Below, piece after piece: positions 24,420 to 33,544 of a DNA stretch of 36,919 nt. The notes beneath the pieces are model-generated. The model made no database searches, had not been told where the DNA came from, and saw nothing but the letters and a program-made list of their open reading frames with translations. The first letter of the stretch is position 1; each line of letters opens with the position of its first letter. The stretch is from NCBI GenBank assembly GCA_026993525.1, contig JALWSS010000209.1, forward strand, positions 1 through 36,919, read 5' to 3'. Source of the DNA: Saprospiraceae bacterium. GTDB lineage: Bacteria > Bacteroidota > Bacteroidia > Chitinophagales > Saprospiraceae. The translations under genes and the position numbers were made by a program.

Positions 24420-24694
24420 TTAATGGTTTTTGTGTTGTGTTTCCTCGATTCCTCTCCCGACGAAAGTCGGGATCAGTTCTTCGATTCCTCGATTCTTCAT
24501 ATTCCAGGAGGCGGCCAGAGGCCGCAACTTAGGTGCGTCAACGAGCAAAGCAAGTGACGAGCCCAGGATTTTCAATGGCAACAACACTGGATTCATTCTT
24601 CAGTTCCTCTCCCGATCCCGAATTATTTCGGGACGGGGCTCAATTCTTCAGTTCCTCATTCCTCTCCCGATCCCGAATTTTTTCGGGACAGGAC
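24420..24694. repeat. Intergenic repeat island G between recF and ftsE
   Basis: It contains TTCCTCGATTCCTC-type units (period 8-9), the hairpin TCCCGACGAAAGTCGGGA (24455-24472), and two TCCCGATCCCGAATTNTTTC words near 24607 and 24667. A GGCCAGAGGCCGCAACTT segment near 24514 shares the GCCGCAAC word with the 176-bp repeats. No gene is visible. Confidence 0.75.
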
Positions 24695-25816
24695 TCAATT
24701 CCTCAATTCCTCCCCCATCACCGCCACTTTTCCAGCCTCCACCACAAATTTCCGGTATTCACCACCGAAATTCCGGGCGATGGCTTCGGCTTTTTCGGGG
24801 TGGGTGTCGGTGATGAATACCTGGCCAAAATCCCCTTCTACGAGCAGCCGGATGAGATGGTTCACCCTTTCGTCATCCAGTTTATCGAAGAGGTCATCCA
24901 GCAGGAGGATGGGTTTTACTTTTTTTTGTTGTTTCAGCAACTCGTACTGGGCCAGTTTGAGTGCAAGGACGAAGGATTTGAGCTGTCCTTGCGAAGCGAA
25001 GCGTTTGAGCGGCATGCCGTTGAGCAGGAATTCCAGGTCGTCTTTGTGAATGCCGCCGGTGGTTCGTTGCAGCACCCGGTCTTTTTCCCGGTTGGCCTCC
25101 ATCAGGCTGATAAAGCCGGTATCCTGCAATTGGGATTTGTATTTCAATTGCACCTCCTCCCGCCCCCCGCTGATAACCGTGAACTGCCGGTTGAACACCG
25201 GTTCAAAATTCCGGACAAAAGCCTGACGACACTGCAGGATGTACTCTGCCGGCACCTTCATTTTTTCGTCGTAAACCTGGAGCAAAGTCTGATCCCACTG
25301 GCGCTGTTCTGCCATCTGTTTGAGGGCAGCGTTCCGGCGTTGCAGCAGGCGGTTGTACGCCATCAACTCAGTGAGGTAACGGGCGTCCAGTTGGCAAAGG
25401 GTATTGTCAACAAAGCGGCGGCGCTCCTCGCTCCCTTCCAGTGCCAGGGCGGTGTCGTCAGGCGCTTTGAACACCACCGGAAAATGGCCGACGTGGTCGC
25501 TCAGCCTGTTGTGCGCTTTGCCGTCAATTTCCAGTTGCTTCAGCTGGCCGGGTACCACTTTGGCTACCACTTTCTGCGCTCCGCCATTTTTTTGAAAATA
25601 TCCCTCCAGGCGGAAAAAATCAGCACCGTTCCGGCGCACATTTCTGTCGTTGCCACTGAACCGGCTCTTGCCCATACAGAGGTAATAAACCGCATCCAGC
25701 AGGTTGGTTTTTCCCATGCCGTTGAGGCCCACTACCAGGTTGAGCCTGGGAGCAAATTCCAGTGATTGATATTCGTAATTTCGGAAATGGGTAATTATGA
25801 ACTTCTTTAAATGCAA
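24695..25816 (-). CDS. recF: DNA replication and repair protein RecF, TTG start
   Basis: RecF loads RecA with RecO and RecR at single-strand gaps. The protein has 373 residues, close to the usual 360-370. Walker A is VVGLNGMGKTNLLDAVYYLC. The ABC/SMC-type signature is RFASQGQLKSFVLALKLAQY, and Walker B is PILLLDDLFDKLDDERV. I place the start at TTG 25816 (then HLKKFIITHFRNYEYQSLEF) for two reasons: homology begins exactly there, and a perfect -7 box lies at 25847-25840. The frame continues upstream to an ATG at 25876, but that region includes the promoter and a terminator hairpin. Confidence 0.93.
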   Translation of the reverse strand: MHLKKFIITHFRNYEYQSLEFAPRLNLVVGLNGMGKTNLLDAVYYLCMGKSRFSGNDRNVRRNGADFFRLEGYFQKNGGAQKVVAKVVPGQLKQLEIDGKAHNRLSDHVGHFPVVFKAPDDTALALEGSEERRRFVDNTLCQLDARYLTELMAYNRLLQRRNAALKQMAEQRQWDQTLLQVYDEKMKVPAEYILQCRQAFVRNFEPVFNRQFTVISGGREEVQLKYKSQLQDTGFISLMEANREKDRVLQRTTGGIHKDDLEFLLNGMPLKRFASQGQLKSFVLALKLAQYELLKQQKKVKPILLLDDLFDKLDDERVNHLIRLLVEGDFGQVFITDTHPEKAEAIARNFGGEYRKFVVEAGKVAVMGEELRN

Positions 25817-25839
25817 GCGTTGCCGGCTTTGGTGCCTGG

Positions 25840-25847
25840 CAAAGATA
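25840..25847 (-). promoter_or_regulatory. -7 box of recF
   Basis: On the minus strand it reads TATCTTTG, 23 bp before the TTG start. It directly follows a GC-rich hairpin that ends the upstream transcript. Confidence 0.55.
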
Positions 25848-25850
25848 CAA

Positions 25851-25882
25851 GCCCCGGTGGGGACAGGGAACTCCACCGGGGC
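25851..25882 (-). terminator. GC-rich hairpin after the TPR/DUF3857 gene
   Basis: GCCCCGGTGG at 25851-25860 pairs with CCACCGGGGC at 25873-25882. It begins 7 nt after the stop codon of the large gene. The following minus-strand bases are TTGTATC rather than a long T-run, so it is a probable, not perfect, terminator. Confidence 0.6.
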
Positions 25883-25889
25883 CCGAATA

Positions 25890-28800
25890 TTATCTGAAAA
25901 CGATGTGCTGCTCTTCAGCTTCCAGAATTTTCTGGGCTGTTTCTTTCAGCTTCTCAAATTCCGAAGCCGGCAAGGTGCTCCTGTTGGTTTTCACCTTTCG
26001 CAAAACCCTGATCAGTCCGTCATCGGTTTTTTCAAAAGTGAGCTGATATTCTATCAAATTATTCTGGACGGAAAAATCGGCAGGCATTTCAGTCACTTCA
26101 ACTCCTTCGGGCAAATGAACAAGCACCTCTGTGGTGTATTCATCGGCAGTTTCATAACTCCAATAAGTGAAAGGCCATTTGCGATCGGTCAGGGCAAATG
26201 TCTTACTGTCAACGATATTGACCAGATATGGCACCTTGAATGCGTACATGCCGCCCAGTTTGAGTACTGCACCGCTAACATCAAAATTGGCCGTCAACGA
26301 AAAGGTGTCGGTATTGGAATCGAGGTTTTCAATATGGTATTCATTCAGAACGATCGGATTGTTAAAATACCTCGCCATCAATCCTGTAACTTCCTCTTTT
26401 TCCCGGTCTTGCGTCAGGCCAGACATAAAATTGCGGTAAACACCGGCTTCACTGCCTACGGCGTGCATCTGATTCCGGACCTTCAATTTGGTTCCATCCA
26501 CCGAGACCGAAACAGAATTGTAGTCAACAGGCTTTATCCACCCATGCGCCGGCAAGTTGACCAGCGAAAAATCCTGGTCGAGTTCTCCATCGTTGGGAAT
26601 GACCAGGGCCTGGGCATTGACCAGAGAATTTGGCATGGCTCCGAAGGGCAATTTTGCATCTGTCAGCTCCTGATACAGGCGCCCTTCCGGCAGGTCTATG
26701 GCAATGATCGCATGGTTGAACTGGTCAGTTGGCAGCAGCATGTTTTTCTCGCCGTTGTCGCGTGTAGTGACCAAAACCAGGTGTGTTTCCAGCCCGGCTT
26801 TTTTTGCCAATACGTGGTAAAGGGTTGCAAGGTCCTTGCAGTCTCCCAACTGTGTGGTCAAGGTCTGTGAAGGAATTTGAGGTATCTGCCCGCTCTGCCT
26901 GAAATCAACGTAACTATAGCGAATATTGTCACACAAATAGTTGTAAATAGCTTTTGCACGCTGCACAGGCGCATCCAATTCTTTTTCTCCAAATATTGCG
27001 TCATAAGCATCCTCGACAAAAACATCTTCTACCGCACTTGACAACCCGACGTAGTGGTACCATTCAGCTATTTCATCCCAACCTTCTACCGTAGATACCT
27101 GTACCTGTTTTGCCAACTCAGAAAATGCCGGCGTGTATGGTTCGTCTTTTACCACCTCAGGATCAGTTAGCACCCATTCGAATTTCGTGAAATCGTCAAC
27201 GTCCTCTTTGAGGTAATTCTCATCAAAGTTTTTGGTGACTATCTGAGGCTCCTGACCCTGCGGTACCATCAACCTGAAAACCGATCTTTTGAGCGGAACG
27301 AAAGAATTGGCATACCACTCCTCCCAAAACTCATTGCTCAAACGACCGGAGGCATAGCCGTCAATTTTATAAATCAAATAAACGGCATCGCCAATTTCCA
27401 ATGAGGGAAACACAACCTTATTGCCTCTCACTTCCGCCCGGATTTTTTCACCGTTTTTCTTTATTACTTCTGCTTTGTCAATGCTCAAAGCTTCGTTACC
27501 CCTGTACCCCACTGAACTTTCCTTCCAGTAATCAAGCCCGGACTGGTTGAAAATACGGGCACAGAGCGTACCGTATTTGTTGTATGCGCCTCCCGGATAG
27601 ACCACATAATTATCTTCGTAAAAAACAAATTCAAAATTGTAATTGTCATTTACCGGCTCTTCAAGGGCTTTGGATATTACGCCGTAAGCATTCGTTTTCT
27701 CAAAGTATTCATAAATGGAATTCTTGCCTTCGAGCTCTCGCAATTTGGCCCGTTCGTCAAACAAATTAGGGTTTATCTGCAACGCCCTTTTATAGGACCT
27801 GATGGCCTCGCTTTCTTCGCCCATGGCCTCATAAACCCTCCCTTTGTCCACCCAAACCCCCGACATGTACGGGTTCAGCAAAAATAATTCCTTGCAAACA
27901 TCCAGGGCTTTGTCGTAATCCTTTTTGTTGTAATAGAAATTAATGAGTTCACCCTTTGTGTTGTAATCATCGGGGGAAATTGAAATTCGTTTTTCAATCC
28001 ATTTCCGGGCTCCCTTCATATTGCCCACCGATTTTTTCTCTTCAATAAGCAATTGACTAAGGTTGCTGTTGTATCGCTTATCCAGGTAATTTTCCAGAAT
28101 GCTGCTGGCGTAGCTGACATTGTTGGTCAGGTTTTTCTGAACCAGGTACCATAGCCTGACGAAAAACGGATTTTTCGGAAACTTTCTGAACCCCAATTCA
28201 ATGGCCTTCAGGAGTTTCTCATTTTCTTCCCTGGCAGCCATCAGATTTATTCTCATCTCGTGAATTTCCTCCCGATCTTCACCGATGAATTCTGCGAGTT
28301 TATCAACTTGCCGTTCAGCTTTTTGATACTCATCATTATCCAGGGCCTCTTTAAAATCGTAATAGAAAAAAACGGGAATCTCAGGAGACAATGTCCGTAA
28401 TTTCTCCAATTGCCGCAATGTTTCCGTCCGGTTTCCAAAATCCTGGTAAGTCATTACCAGTTCGTAATTCAGCAAAGGGTTGTTCGGATAAGATTCCAGT
28501 CCCTTTCTCAACACTTTGATGGCGTTGTCAAAATCGTCGCTTCGCAAATATGTTTTTGCCAGCAAGATGTAATTCTGTACGCCATCCGGATCATTTTCCA
28601 GTTTTTTCCGGAAATATTCTTCTGCGAAATGAGGCCGGACAGCCCCAAGATCAGCCGCAGTGCCTTTTGGATAATCAGCATAGGCAGCCCGGTGCTCGAG
28701 GCCCGGAATCAATTTGTAATGCTCATCCAGGAGACGGACAATAAAATTGGGATACCTGACATTATTTGTAAAACTGACCTGCACCAGTATTCTGTTGTAC

Positions 28801-29639
28801 CCTTTTTTCAGGTTCACTTCACGGACAAAGACATCCATATCAGTTTTTCGTTCCTTGTCCATTACAATGGCCGGTACATCGTTCAGCCAGACTTTCATTT
28901 GGCCATACCCCCCCAGAGAGAGCAAGACTTTCTGCTCCGATGGGCTTTTTACAAAGGTTTGAAAATAGGCAGTGCCTGTCCGTTCCAAAAAAAGTTCATC
29001 CACGATTGTCCAGCCCTGGTTCATGGTCCATTTTGGTGTAAACCAGGTAATTCTCAATCCTGAACGGGTATAAAAACTGGCATTTCGTTCCGGATGATGG
29101 ATGGGCGGATAATCCGAAACATGGCCGCTGCCATTGGTATTGTCAAATGGCCCCGTGACCTGCCAGTTTTCCAGGGCGCCAATCTGTTCAAACAATGGGA
29201 GCGCCTTTTTTTCCTTCCAGGTCAACAGGTTTGACATCCCCAAAGAATAATAACCGGAGTTTCTCACCGATTCGTGCACCCTGGCATCCTGAATTATCTT
29301 TTGCAGGAACCGGACCCTGGCAGACTCGTACGCCACCGGCGAGCCCAATACGGGATCATCCAGCCAGTGGGTATAGAGGTAGGGTGAGGGGTCGGGCAAC
29401 TTGCTGTACCAGTTCCGGAACAATTCCCCGGAACTTTCATTGCCTTCCAACTCGTTGAGATACAACAGGGTAACCATTGCATCCACACCATACTGCGGAT
29501 CCGACAGCGCCTCGTTCAACAATTTCCGGGCGAGTGCCCTGTCCTGGTTTTCGAGGGCATCCCAGACGGGCTTCAGTGGATTTTCTGAAAAAAGAAATAA
29601 GGGTAAAAGCAGAAAAAAGAGGAGGGTCTTTTTTTTCAT
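25890..29639 (-). CDS. Large exported TPR / DUF3857 / transglutaminase-like protein
   Basis: The 1249-residue protein begins with a signal peptide (MKKKTLLFFLLLPLFLFSEN). Residues about 20-330 hold helical repeats and a beta-sandwich-like segment (WQVTGPFDNTNGSGHVSDYP, VLLSLGGYGQMKVWLNDVPA). TPRs fill about 335-640 (NYILLAKTYLRSDDFDNAIK, AIRSYKRALQINPNLFD). A DUF3857 domain (about 665-850: YGTLCARIFNQSGLDYWKES) is followed by a transglutaminase-like core with Cys in LGDCKDLATLYHVLAKKAGL and His in DQFNHAIIAIDLPEG. A C-terminal beta domain ends EEQHIVFR. The DUF3857-transglutaminase pair is common in Bacteroidota exported proteins and its activity is unproven. The preceding glycosidase-like lipoprotein gene is 48 bp upstream, so they are probably co-transcribed. 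Confidence 0.9.
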   Translation of the reverse strand: MKKKTLLFFLLLPLFLFSENPLKPVWDALENQDRALARKLLNEALSDPQYGVDAMVTLLYLNELEGNESSGELFRNWYSKLPDPSPYLYTHWLDDPVLGSPVAYESARVRFLQKIIQDARVHESVRNSGYYSLGMSNLLTWKEKKALPLFEQIGALENWQVTGPFDNTNGSGHVSDYPPIHHPERNASFYTRSGLRITWFTPKWTMNQGWTIVDELFLERTGTAYFQTFVKSPSEQKVLLSLGGYGQMKVWLNDVPAIVMDKERKTDMDVFVREVNLKKGYNRILVQVSFTNNVRYPNFIVRLLDEHYKLIPGLEHRAAYADYPKGTAADLGAVRPHFAEEYFRKKLENDPDGVQNYILLAKTYLRSDDFDNAIKVLRKGLESYPNNPLLNYELVMTYQDFGNRTETLRQLEKLRTLSPEIPVFFYYDFKEALDNDEYQKAERQVDKLAEFIGEDREEIHEMRINLMAAREENEKLLKAIELGFRKFPKNPFFVRLWYLVQKNLTNNVSYASSILENYLDKRYNSNLSQLLIEEKKSVGNMKGARKWIEKRISISPDDYNTKGELINFYYNKKDYDKALDVCKELFLLNPYMSGVWVDKGRVYEAMGEESEAIRSYKRALQINPNLFDERAKLRELEGKNSIYEYFEKTNAYGVISKALEEPVNDNYNFEFVFYEDNYVVYPGGAYNKYGTLCARIFNQSGLDYWKESSVGYRGNEALSIDKAEVIKKNGEKIRAEVRGNKVVFPSLEIGDAVYLIYKIDGYASGRLSNEFWEEWYANSFVPLKRSVFRLMVPQGQEPQIVTKNFDENYLKEDVDDFTKFEWVLTDPEVVKDEPYTPAFSELAKQVQVSTVEGWDEIAEWYHYVGLSSAVEDVFVEDAYDAIFGEKELDAPVQRAKAIYNYLCDNIRYSYVDFRQSGQIPQIPSQTLTTQLGDCKDLATLYHVLAKKAGLETHLVLVTTRDNGEKNMLLPTDQFNHAIIAIDLPEGRLYQELTDAKLPFGAMPNSLVNAQALVIPNDGELDQDFSLVNLPAHGWIKPVDYNSVSVSVDGTKLKVRNQMHAVGSEAGVYRNFMSGLTQDREKEEVTGLMARYFNNPIVLNEYHIENLDSNTDTFSLTANFDVSGAVLKLGGMYAFKVPYLVNIVDSKTFALTDRKWPFTYWSYETADEYTTEVLVHLPEGVEVTEMPADFSVQNNLIEYQLTFEKTDDGLIRVLRKVKTNRSTLPASEFEKLKETAQKILEAEEQHIVFR

Positions 29640-29687
29640 CAGATTGCGTTTTGGTTGGTGTATAAACTGAAGCTTATTGCTTCCGAT

Positions 29688-31136
29688 TCATGGTCGTTTC
29701 GGGTACAGTACAAGAACTGCCCAACTGTTTTTAATTGCAGGAACCGTAAGTTTAAGGATGTTGTTTCCCTTCCCGGCGTGCATCTCCTTCCTCACCAATA
29801 ATGAAGAATAATCCTTGTTCTTCTGTGCCAATTCATGTTCCGACTCCACATATTCTTTAGGAACCAACAGCTCTATTCTTCCAATTCCTTTTTTAAAAAA
29901 GGCTTTATCCTTGAAAAAAATCTCAAAAGGCTCAGTCAGCACTTCCCAATCAACCAGGTGTATGATGACAGGGGCGTTACTCTCTCCCGGTCTGGCCCGG
30001 ACGAATGCATGAACTTGCCGGCGGTAATTTCCGAAAAAAACCGGAAGTTTTCGAACATCCGTGTAACGGAATTCATCCTGGGTGTTGGCATAAAAAGCAT
30101 CTTCGTAACCGTCGAGCCAGGGCTCTATGGCACGGGCAAAGCCGAACAAGGGAGCAAAATCTTCCGGCTTTCCGTAGTACCGGTCTTTGCCGCTGCCCAT
30201 CCACACATCCCAGGGAACCAGGGGGTTACCCCCACAGGCATATACCGTTGCAATGACTTTTTCGACGAGGAAAGTACGGTCATTGGCGAAGGAAAAAACC
30301 TGTGCCTTGCCCAGCCGCCTCGTTTCCCGAAGGGAGGCATAAATGTATTCGGAATTGGCTCGCCGTTCCGGCAATTCAGCCACCCCGCAATCAAACTCTG
30401 CAAAGGGGAACAACTCCCACTCACCCCGGAAATTGTTGCAGGAAAAAGGCACCACCCGCCCGGCGTATGTTGTGGCCTCGGCTTTGGCCCACCGGTGAAA
30501 ATCGAGCACCGATTGCGCCTGAATTTCCGGAGGAGCCATTCCCAGGCTGTCCGCTTTTGCCTTACAGTAGTCACAATAGCACACATCCTCCCATTTGTTG
30601 CGAAGAAAAATCTGACTGAAAGCGGGGTCATCCACCTGAAAACCGTGAGCCCCTGCATCGAGGGCGTTCCGGATGTAAGTGAGCCACAGCCTGCGAAAAG
30701 CAGGATGGTTGACACAACCCCACCAGTATTGCCAGCCTTTCATCCAGGGTACGCTCACTTTTTTTCCGTCGGAATTGAGGATGCGCCCGGTGTTCCGTTT
30801 TGGTGGTTCAGAAGAAGGATCGGGCAGGGTCGGAGACAGGGTTATCTGCACTTTGAGCCCCTGAGCGCCGGCCTGGTGGATGAAATCAGCATCTGTGGTG
30901 TAAACCCAGTTGAGGAAAGTGGCGTGGAACTGCGCTGCTGCCCGAAAGGTATCCAGGGTGTCGGCGCTGTCTTTCGGATGGGGTACCCGGCTGGAAAAAC
31001 ACACATCACTGTATCGAGGGGCACCGGGCGGGTGCTGTGCTTTTTCAGCCATGTCACATAGGCGCTTTACCGGAGCGCAACCCAGCCAAAGGAGGGCTGA
31101 GCTGAACATTGCGAAGCGAAGAAAAGCCTGGAACAT
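29688..31136 (-). CDS. Glycoside-hydrolase-like lipoprotein (TIM barrel), substrate unknown
   Basis: The 482-residue protein starts at ATG 31136 (MFQAFLRFAMFSSALLWLGC), a lipoprotein signal with cysteine 20. Motifs fit a (beta/alpha)8 glycosidase-like fold: FHATFLNWVYTTDADFIHQA, GLKVQITLSPTL, a domain-defining GAHGFQVDDPAFSQ with paired aspartates, FAEFDCGVAELPER with an acidic candidate, and GGNPLVPWDVW. The CYCDYCKAKADSLG segment after the DD motif recalls families where CxxC precedes a helix in putative glycosidases. I cannot assign a CAZy family. A further in-frame ATG lies 10 codons upstream, but the signal peptide fits 31136. A terminator lies just upstream of the gene. Confidence 0.8.
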   Translation of the reverse strand: MFQAFLRFAMFSSALLWLGCAPVKRLCDMAEKAQHPPGAPRYSDVCFSSRVPHPKDSADTLDTFRAAAQFHATFLNWVYTTDADFIHQAGAQGLKVQITLSPTLPDPSSEPPKRNTGRILNSDGKKVSVPWMKGWQYWWGCVNHPAFRRLWLTYIRNALDAGAHGFQVDDPAFSQIFLRNKWEDVCYCDYCKAKADSLGMAPPEIQAQSVLDFHRWAKAEATTYAGRVVPFSCNNFRGEWELFPFAEFDCGVAELPERRANSEYIYASLRETRRLGKAQVFSFANDRTFLVEKVIATVYACGGNPLVPWDVWMGSGKDRYYGKPEDFAPLFGFARAIEPWLDGYEDAFYANTQDEFRYTDVRKLPVFFGNYRRQVHAFVRARPGESNAPVIIHLVDWEVLTEPFEIFFKDKAFFKKGIGRIELLVPKEYVESEHELAQKNKDYSSLLVRKEMHAGKGNNILKLTVPAIKNSWAVLVLYPKRP

Positions 31137-31169
31137 GCAGTGCACCGAGGTTGATTCAGACGGCAAGAT

Positions 31170-31198
31170 AAAAAAAGGCAGCAGCCGAAGCTACTGCC
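31170..31198 (-). terminator. Rho-independent terminator of the coiled-coil protein gene
   Basis: On the minus strand GGCAGTAGC and GCTGCTGCC (31198-31177) form a stem around a TTCG loop with one internal mismatch, followed by TTTTTTT to 31170. It starts 63 nt after the stop codon of the gene at 31262 and separates it from the glycosidase-like gene. Confidence 0.85.
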
Positions 31199-31261
31199 CA
31201 AAAACAACTTCTATTGAGATAAAGGCTTTCCGAATCTGGTGGCCGGAGGGGTCCGGCGGAT

Positions 31262-32299
31262 TTACCTGGTGACTACTTTTCCACGCTCGATGATCTTGAC
31301 CCGGTTGTTTCGCAACTGGTAGATCATTCCGTCTTTGTAGTAGTACAGGCGCAATTCATAATTCTTGCTTTCTTTTTTCTGGCTGTTGAAATACCTGATG
31401 CCTACCGGCTGCCCCCGGTAAACGAAAGCAAAACCTTTGTTGCCCACCGGGCTGTCGGGGTATTCCGGATTGAACTCGTTGAAAGGCACCACTTTGTGCT
31501 GGTCGAGGTCGTAAACCTGAACGAGGAACTCCTCGCCTACCAGCACTTCCGGGTCCTGGTGATTCAATACGAAATTGAGTAGTACATATTGCCAGTTGTT
31601 GCCTGCCCGCTTCAGGGCCGGGCCGTTCTGGTCTTCTTTCACCACGATCTCACCAAATTGCACTTCGGTAAAACCGAGAATGGAAGCCAGTTTTTTCTGG
31701 GGTGCGTGTTCAACTTTTTCGTCCTCAATGCCGGTCATTGGCGCTGCCGGTTCTTCATTGAGGCTTTGTTTGGTTTCGTTGAGTTCAGCAGCCTGCTCGT
31801 TGGTCATTCCCAACTCACCTCTCAGTTTGCTGATTTGCTGCTGCATCTTCATGCGCTCCTTGTCGGCGGTTTCCATTGAAATCAGCAGTTGGTTGCGCTC
31901 CTGTTCCAACCGGGCCACCCGGGCGTCTTTGGCAACGTTTTCTGACTTGAGCCTGTTGATGGCGGCTGTGAGCTGCTTTACTTTGTCTTCCTGCTGTTGT
32001 ATTCTTCCGCTAAGCTTCTGCACCTTCGACTTCAGGCGGTTGATCTCGACTTTGAAATCTTCAATCCTGGCATTGAGCAGGACGATGGAGTCGCTCAGGA
32101 TGAACACCTGGCCTTCCAGCTCTTCGTTTCTCTGAACTTCACGGTCCAACAGATCGCGGGTCTGTAAAAGTTTTTCATTGGTCGTCTGGAGCAGGTTTCT
32201 GAGGTCATTGATAACATCCGATTGATAAACGACCAGGCAAGCCAGGGTCAGCGCACTGGTCAAACTGACAATCAACGGAAGTCTTTTTGTCAATAGCAT
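31262..32299 (-). CDS. Membrane-anchored coiled-coil protein, function unknown
   Basis: The 345-residue protein has a single N-terminal membrane helix (about 8-25: LPLIVSLTSALTLACLVVYQ). A long heptad-repeat coiled coil follows (about 28-185: DLRNLLQTTNEKLLQTRDLL through LNARIEDFKVEINRLKSKVQ to LRGELGMTNEQAAELNETKQ). After a short acidic linker comes a beta-rich C-terminal domain (about 215-345: VQFGEIVVKEDQNGP, YVLLNFVLNHQDPEVLVGEE, GFAFVYRGQPVGIRYFN, LRLYYYKDGMIYQLRNNRVK). Topology suggests a periplasmic rod with a distal domain. I recognise no family. It has its own terminator and is divergent from the region to the right. Confidence 0.8.
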   Translation of the reverse strand: MLLTKRLPLIVSLTSALTLACLVVYQSDVINDLRNLLQTTNEKLLQTRDLLDREVQRNEELEGQVFILSDSIVLLNARIEDFKVEINRLKSKVQKLSGRIQQQEDKVKQLTAAINRLKSENVAKDARVARLEQERNQLLISMETADKERMKMQQQISKLRGELGMTNEQAAELNETKQSLNEEPAAPMTGIEDEKVEHAPQKKLASILGFTEVQFGEIVVKEDQNGPALKRAGNNWQYVLLNFVLNHQDPEVLVGEEFLVQVYDLDQHKVVPFNEFNPEYPDSPVGNKGFAFVYRGQPVGIRYFNSQKKESKNYELRLYYYKDGMIYQLRNNRVKIIERGKVVTR

Positions 32300-32502
32300 G
32301 GGATAATAATTTGAATGTTCACGGGCTACCCCCTGCCATTGGGTACTGTTAATAACGTTGCAGGGGATGGGTTAGGTTGTTCACAGGTGTTGTTTATTTT
32401 AACAAAATTTCAATCTGTAACTATTTGTCCTTCATTTCAAAACAGGAACACATGAGAGAATTTCAAATATTGTTCCAACTTTGAATTTGTACTCCTGTAA
32501 AT
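32300..32502. other. Intergenic region, AT-rich part of a divergent gap
   Basis: No gene or repeat is seen. The stretch is more AT-rich than the flanks (for example TTTATTTTAACAAAATTTC near 32392-32410). It probably contains the promoter of the leftward coiled-coil gene, but I find no exact TAnnTTTG on that strand. Confidence 0.35.
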
Positions 32503-32655
32503 ATGAGTGAACAAGGTGCAGTGTCCGTCAGTAGTGTTTGGGAGAGAAGAAAAAAGAAATTGGTTGAAGGATTATTAGGAAAGAAGAGAAGAAATCAGAA
32601 ATTTGCGATTCCGGTTACGTTACGACCTTCAAACAAGAGTTTTTCTTCCTGCTGA
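32503..32655 (+). CDS. Possible small basic protein (50 residues)
   Basis: An ATG at 32503 opens a 50-codon frame ending in TGA at 32655. The peptide starts MSEQGAVSVSSVWERRKKKL, is strongly basic in the middle (GKKRRNQK) and ends SFSSC. A near-consensus -7 box CAACTTTG lies upstream near 32475-32482 (one mismatch to TAnnTTTG). It fills an otherwise gene-free gap. It could be a real small nucleic-acid-binding or ribosome-associated peptide, or a chance frame; the evidence is weak. From 32656 to 32832 I see nothing else. Confidence 0.3.
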   Translation: MSEQGAVSVSSVWERRKKKLVEGLLGKKRRNQKFAIPVTLRPSNKSFSSC

Positions 32656-32832
32656 GGTGTACGCAACTTTTCCAACTTGGTTACCTGTTTCGTTTTCCTT
32701 GTGATCTACCCTGTCCAGAACTCCTGTTCTGTTCTCAATGCTTGAATAAAAACTGACTGGTTGTCAGCTATGGCAACAACGGCAGCACCAATTTTCCCAT
32801 TTGGAAGTGTGCAATCCAGAAAACCGGCTGCA

Positions 32833-33492
32833 ATGCAAATCATAATTACACAAGACGGATCGCCAACCATCCGGCTGGAGGATGAAGGTGTCACCTACCA
32901 CTCCAGGTACGGTGCAGTACAGGAGAGCCAGCACGTTTTCATCGAAGCGGGGCTTTATTACAAGGCCGTCACGAACAAAGACCTGAACATCCTGGAGGTA
33001 GGTTTCGGAACCGGGCTTAACACTTTTCTTACATGCCTCGAAGTGGACCGGCTCAACCTGAACGTTCACTACACCGCACTGGATACCAATCCCTTGACCG
33101 AAGAGCTTTTCACCATGCTCAATTATGCCACATTCCTGCAGGAGCCTTCAACCAATGAGCTGTTTCTCAAGCTTCACCGATGCGATTGGGAAAAGGAAAA
33201 CCTCATTGGCAAGGGATTCAAGCTGCTGAAGAAAAACTTCAAAGCCGAAGAATGGCGCTCGGAAAACAGCTATGACCTCATTTACTACGATGCCTTTGCC
33301 CCCGGTAGCCAGCCGGAATTGTGGACACCGCAAGTGATGCAAAACATGTATGACTCTTTGAAGGAAGGCGGCGTACTGGTAACCTACAGTGCAAAAAGTG
33401 CTTTCAAACGAACTTTGAAAAACGCCGGTTTCGAGGTGGAAGCCCTGCCCGGACCTCCCGGCAAAAGAGAAATGACCAGGGCCATAAAATGA
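32833..33492 (+). CDS. mnmD: MnmD-like tRNA mnm5(s2)U34 methyltransferase
   Basis: The 219-residue SAM-dependent methyltransferase starts at ATG 32833 (MQIIITQDGSPTIRLEDEGV). It shows the DUF752/MnmC2 pattern: YHSRYGAVQESQHVFIEAGL, motif I LNILEVGFGTGLNTFLT, YTALDTNPLTEE, the catalytic DLIYYDAFAPGSQPELWTPQ, and GGVLVTYSAKSAFKRTLKNA. It lacks the FAD-dependent MnmC1 domain, so it corresponds to the stand-alone enzyme MnmD, which methylates the aminomethyl group at wobble uridine 34. Its start is distinct from a TTG 24 codons upstream (32761) whose extension does not resemble the family. A DinB-family gene follows 52 bp later. Confidence 0.9.
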   Translation: MQIIITQDGSPTIRLEDEGVTYHSRYGAVQESQHVFIEAGLYYKAVTNKDLNILEVGFGTGLNTFLTCLEVDRLNLNVHYTALDTNPLTEELFTMLNYATFLQEPSTNELFLKLHRCDWEKENLIGKGFKLLKKNFKAEEWRSENSYDLIYYDAFAPGSQPELWTPQVMQNMYDSLKEGGVLVTYSAKSAFKRTLKNAGFEVEALPGPPGKREMTRAIK

Positions 33493-33544
33493 GAACCGGG
33501 TTTTGAAGAGTACATTTGCTGCCACAACCAGAAAATGCCCTCTC

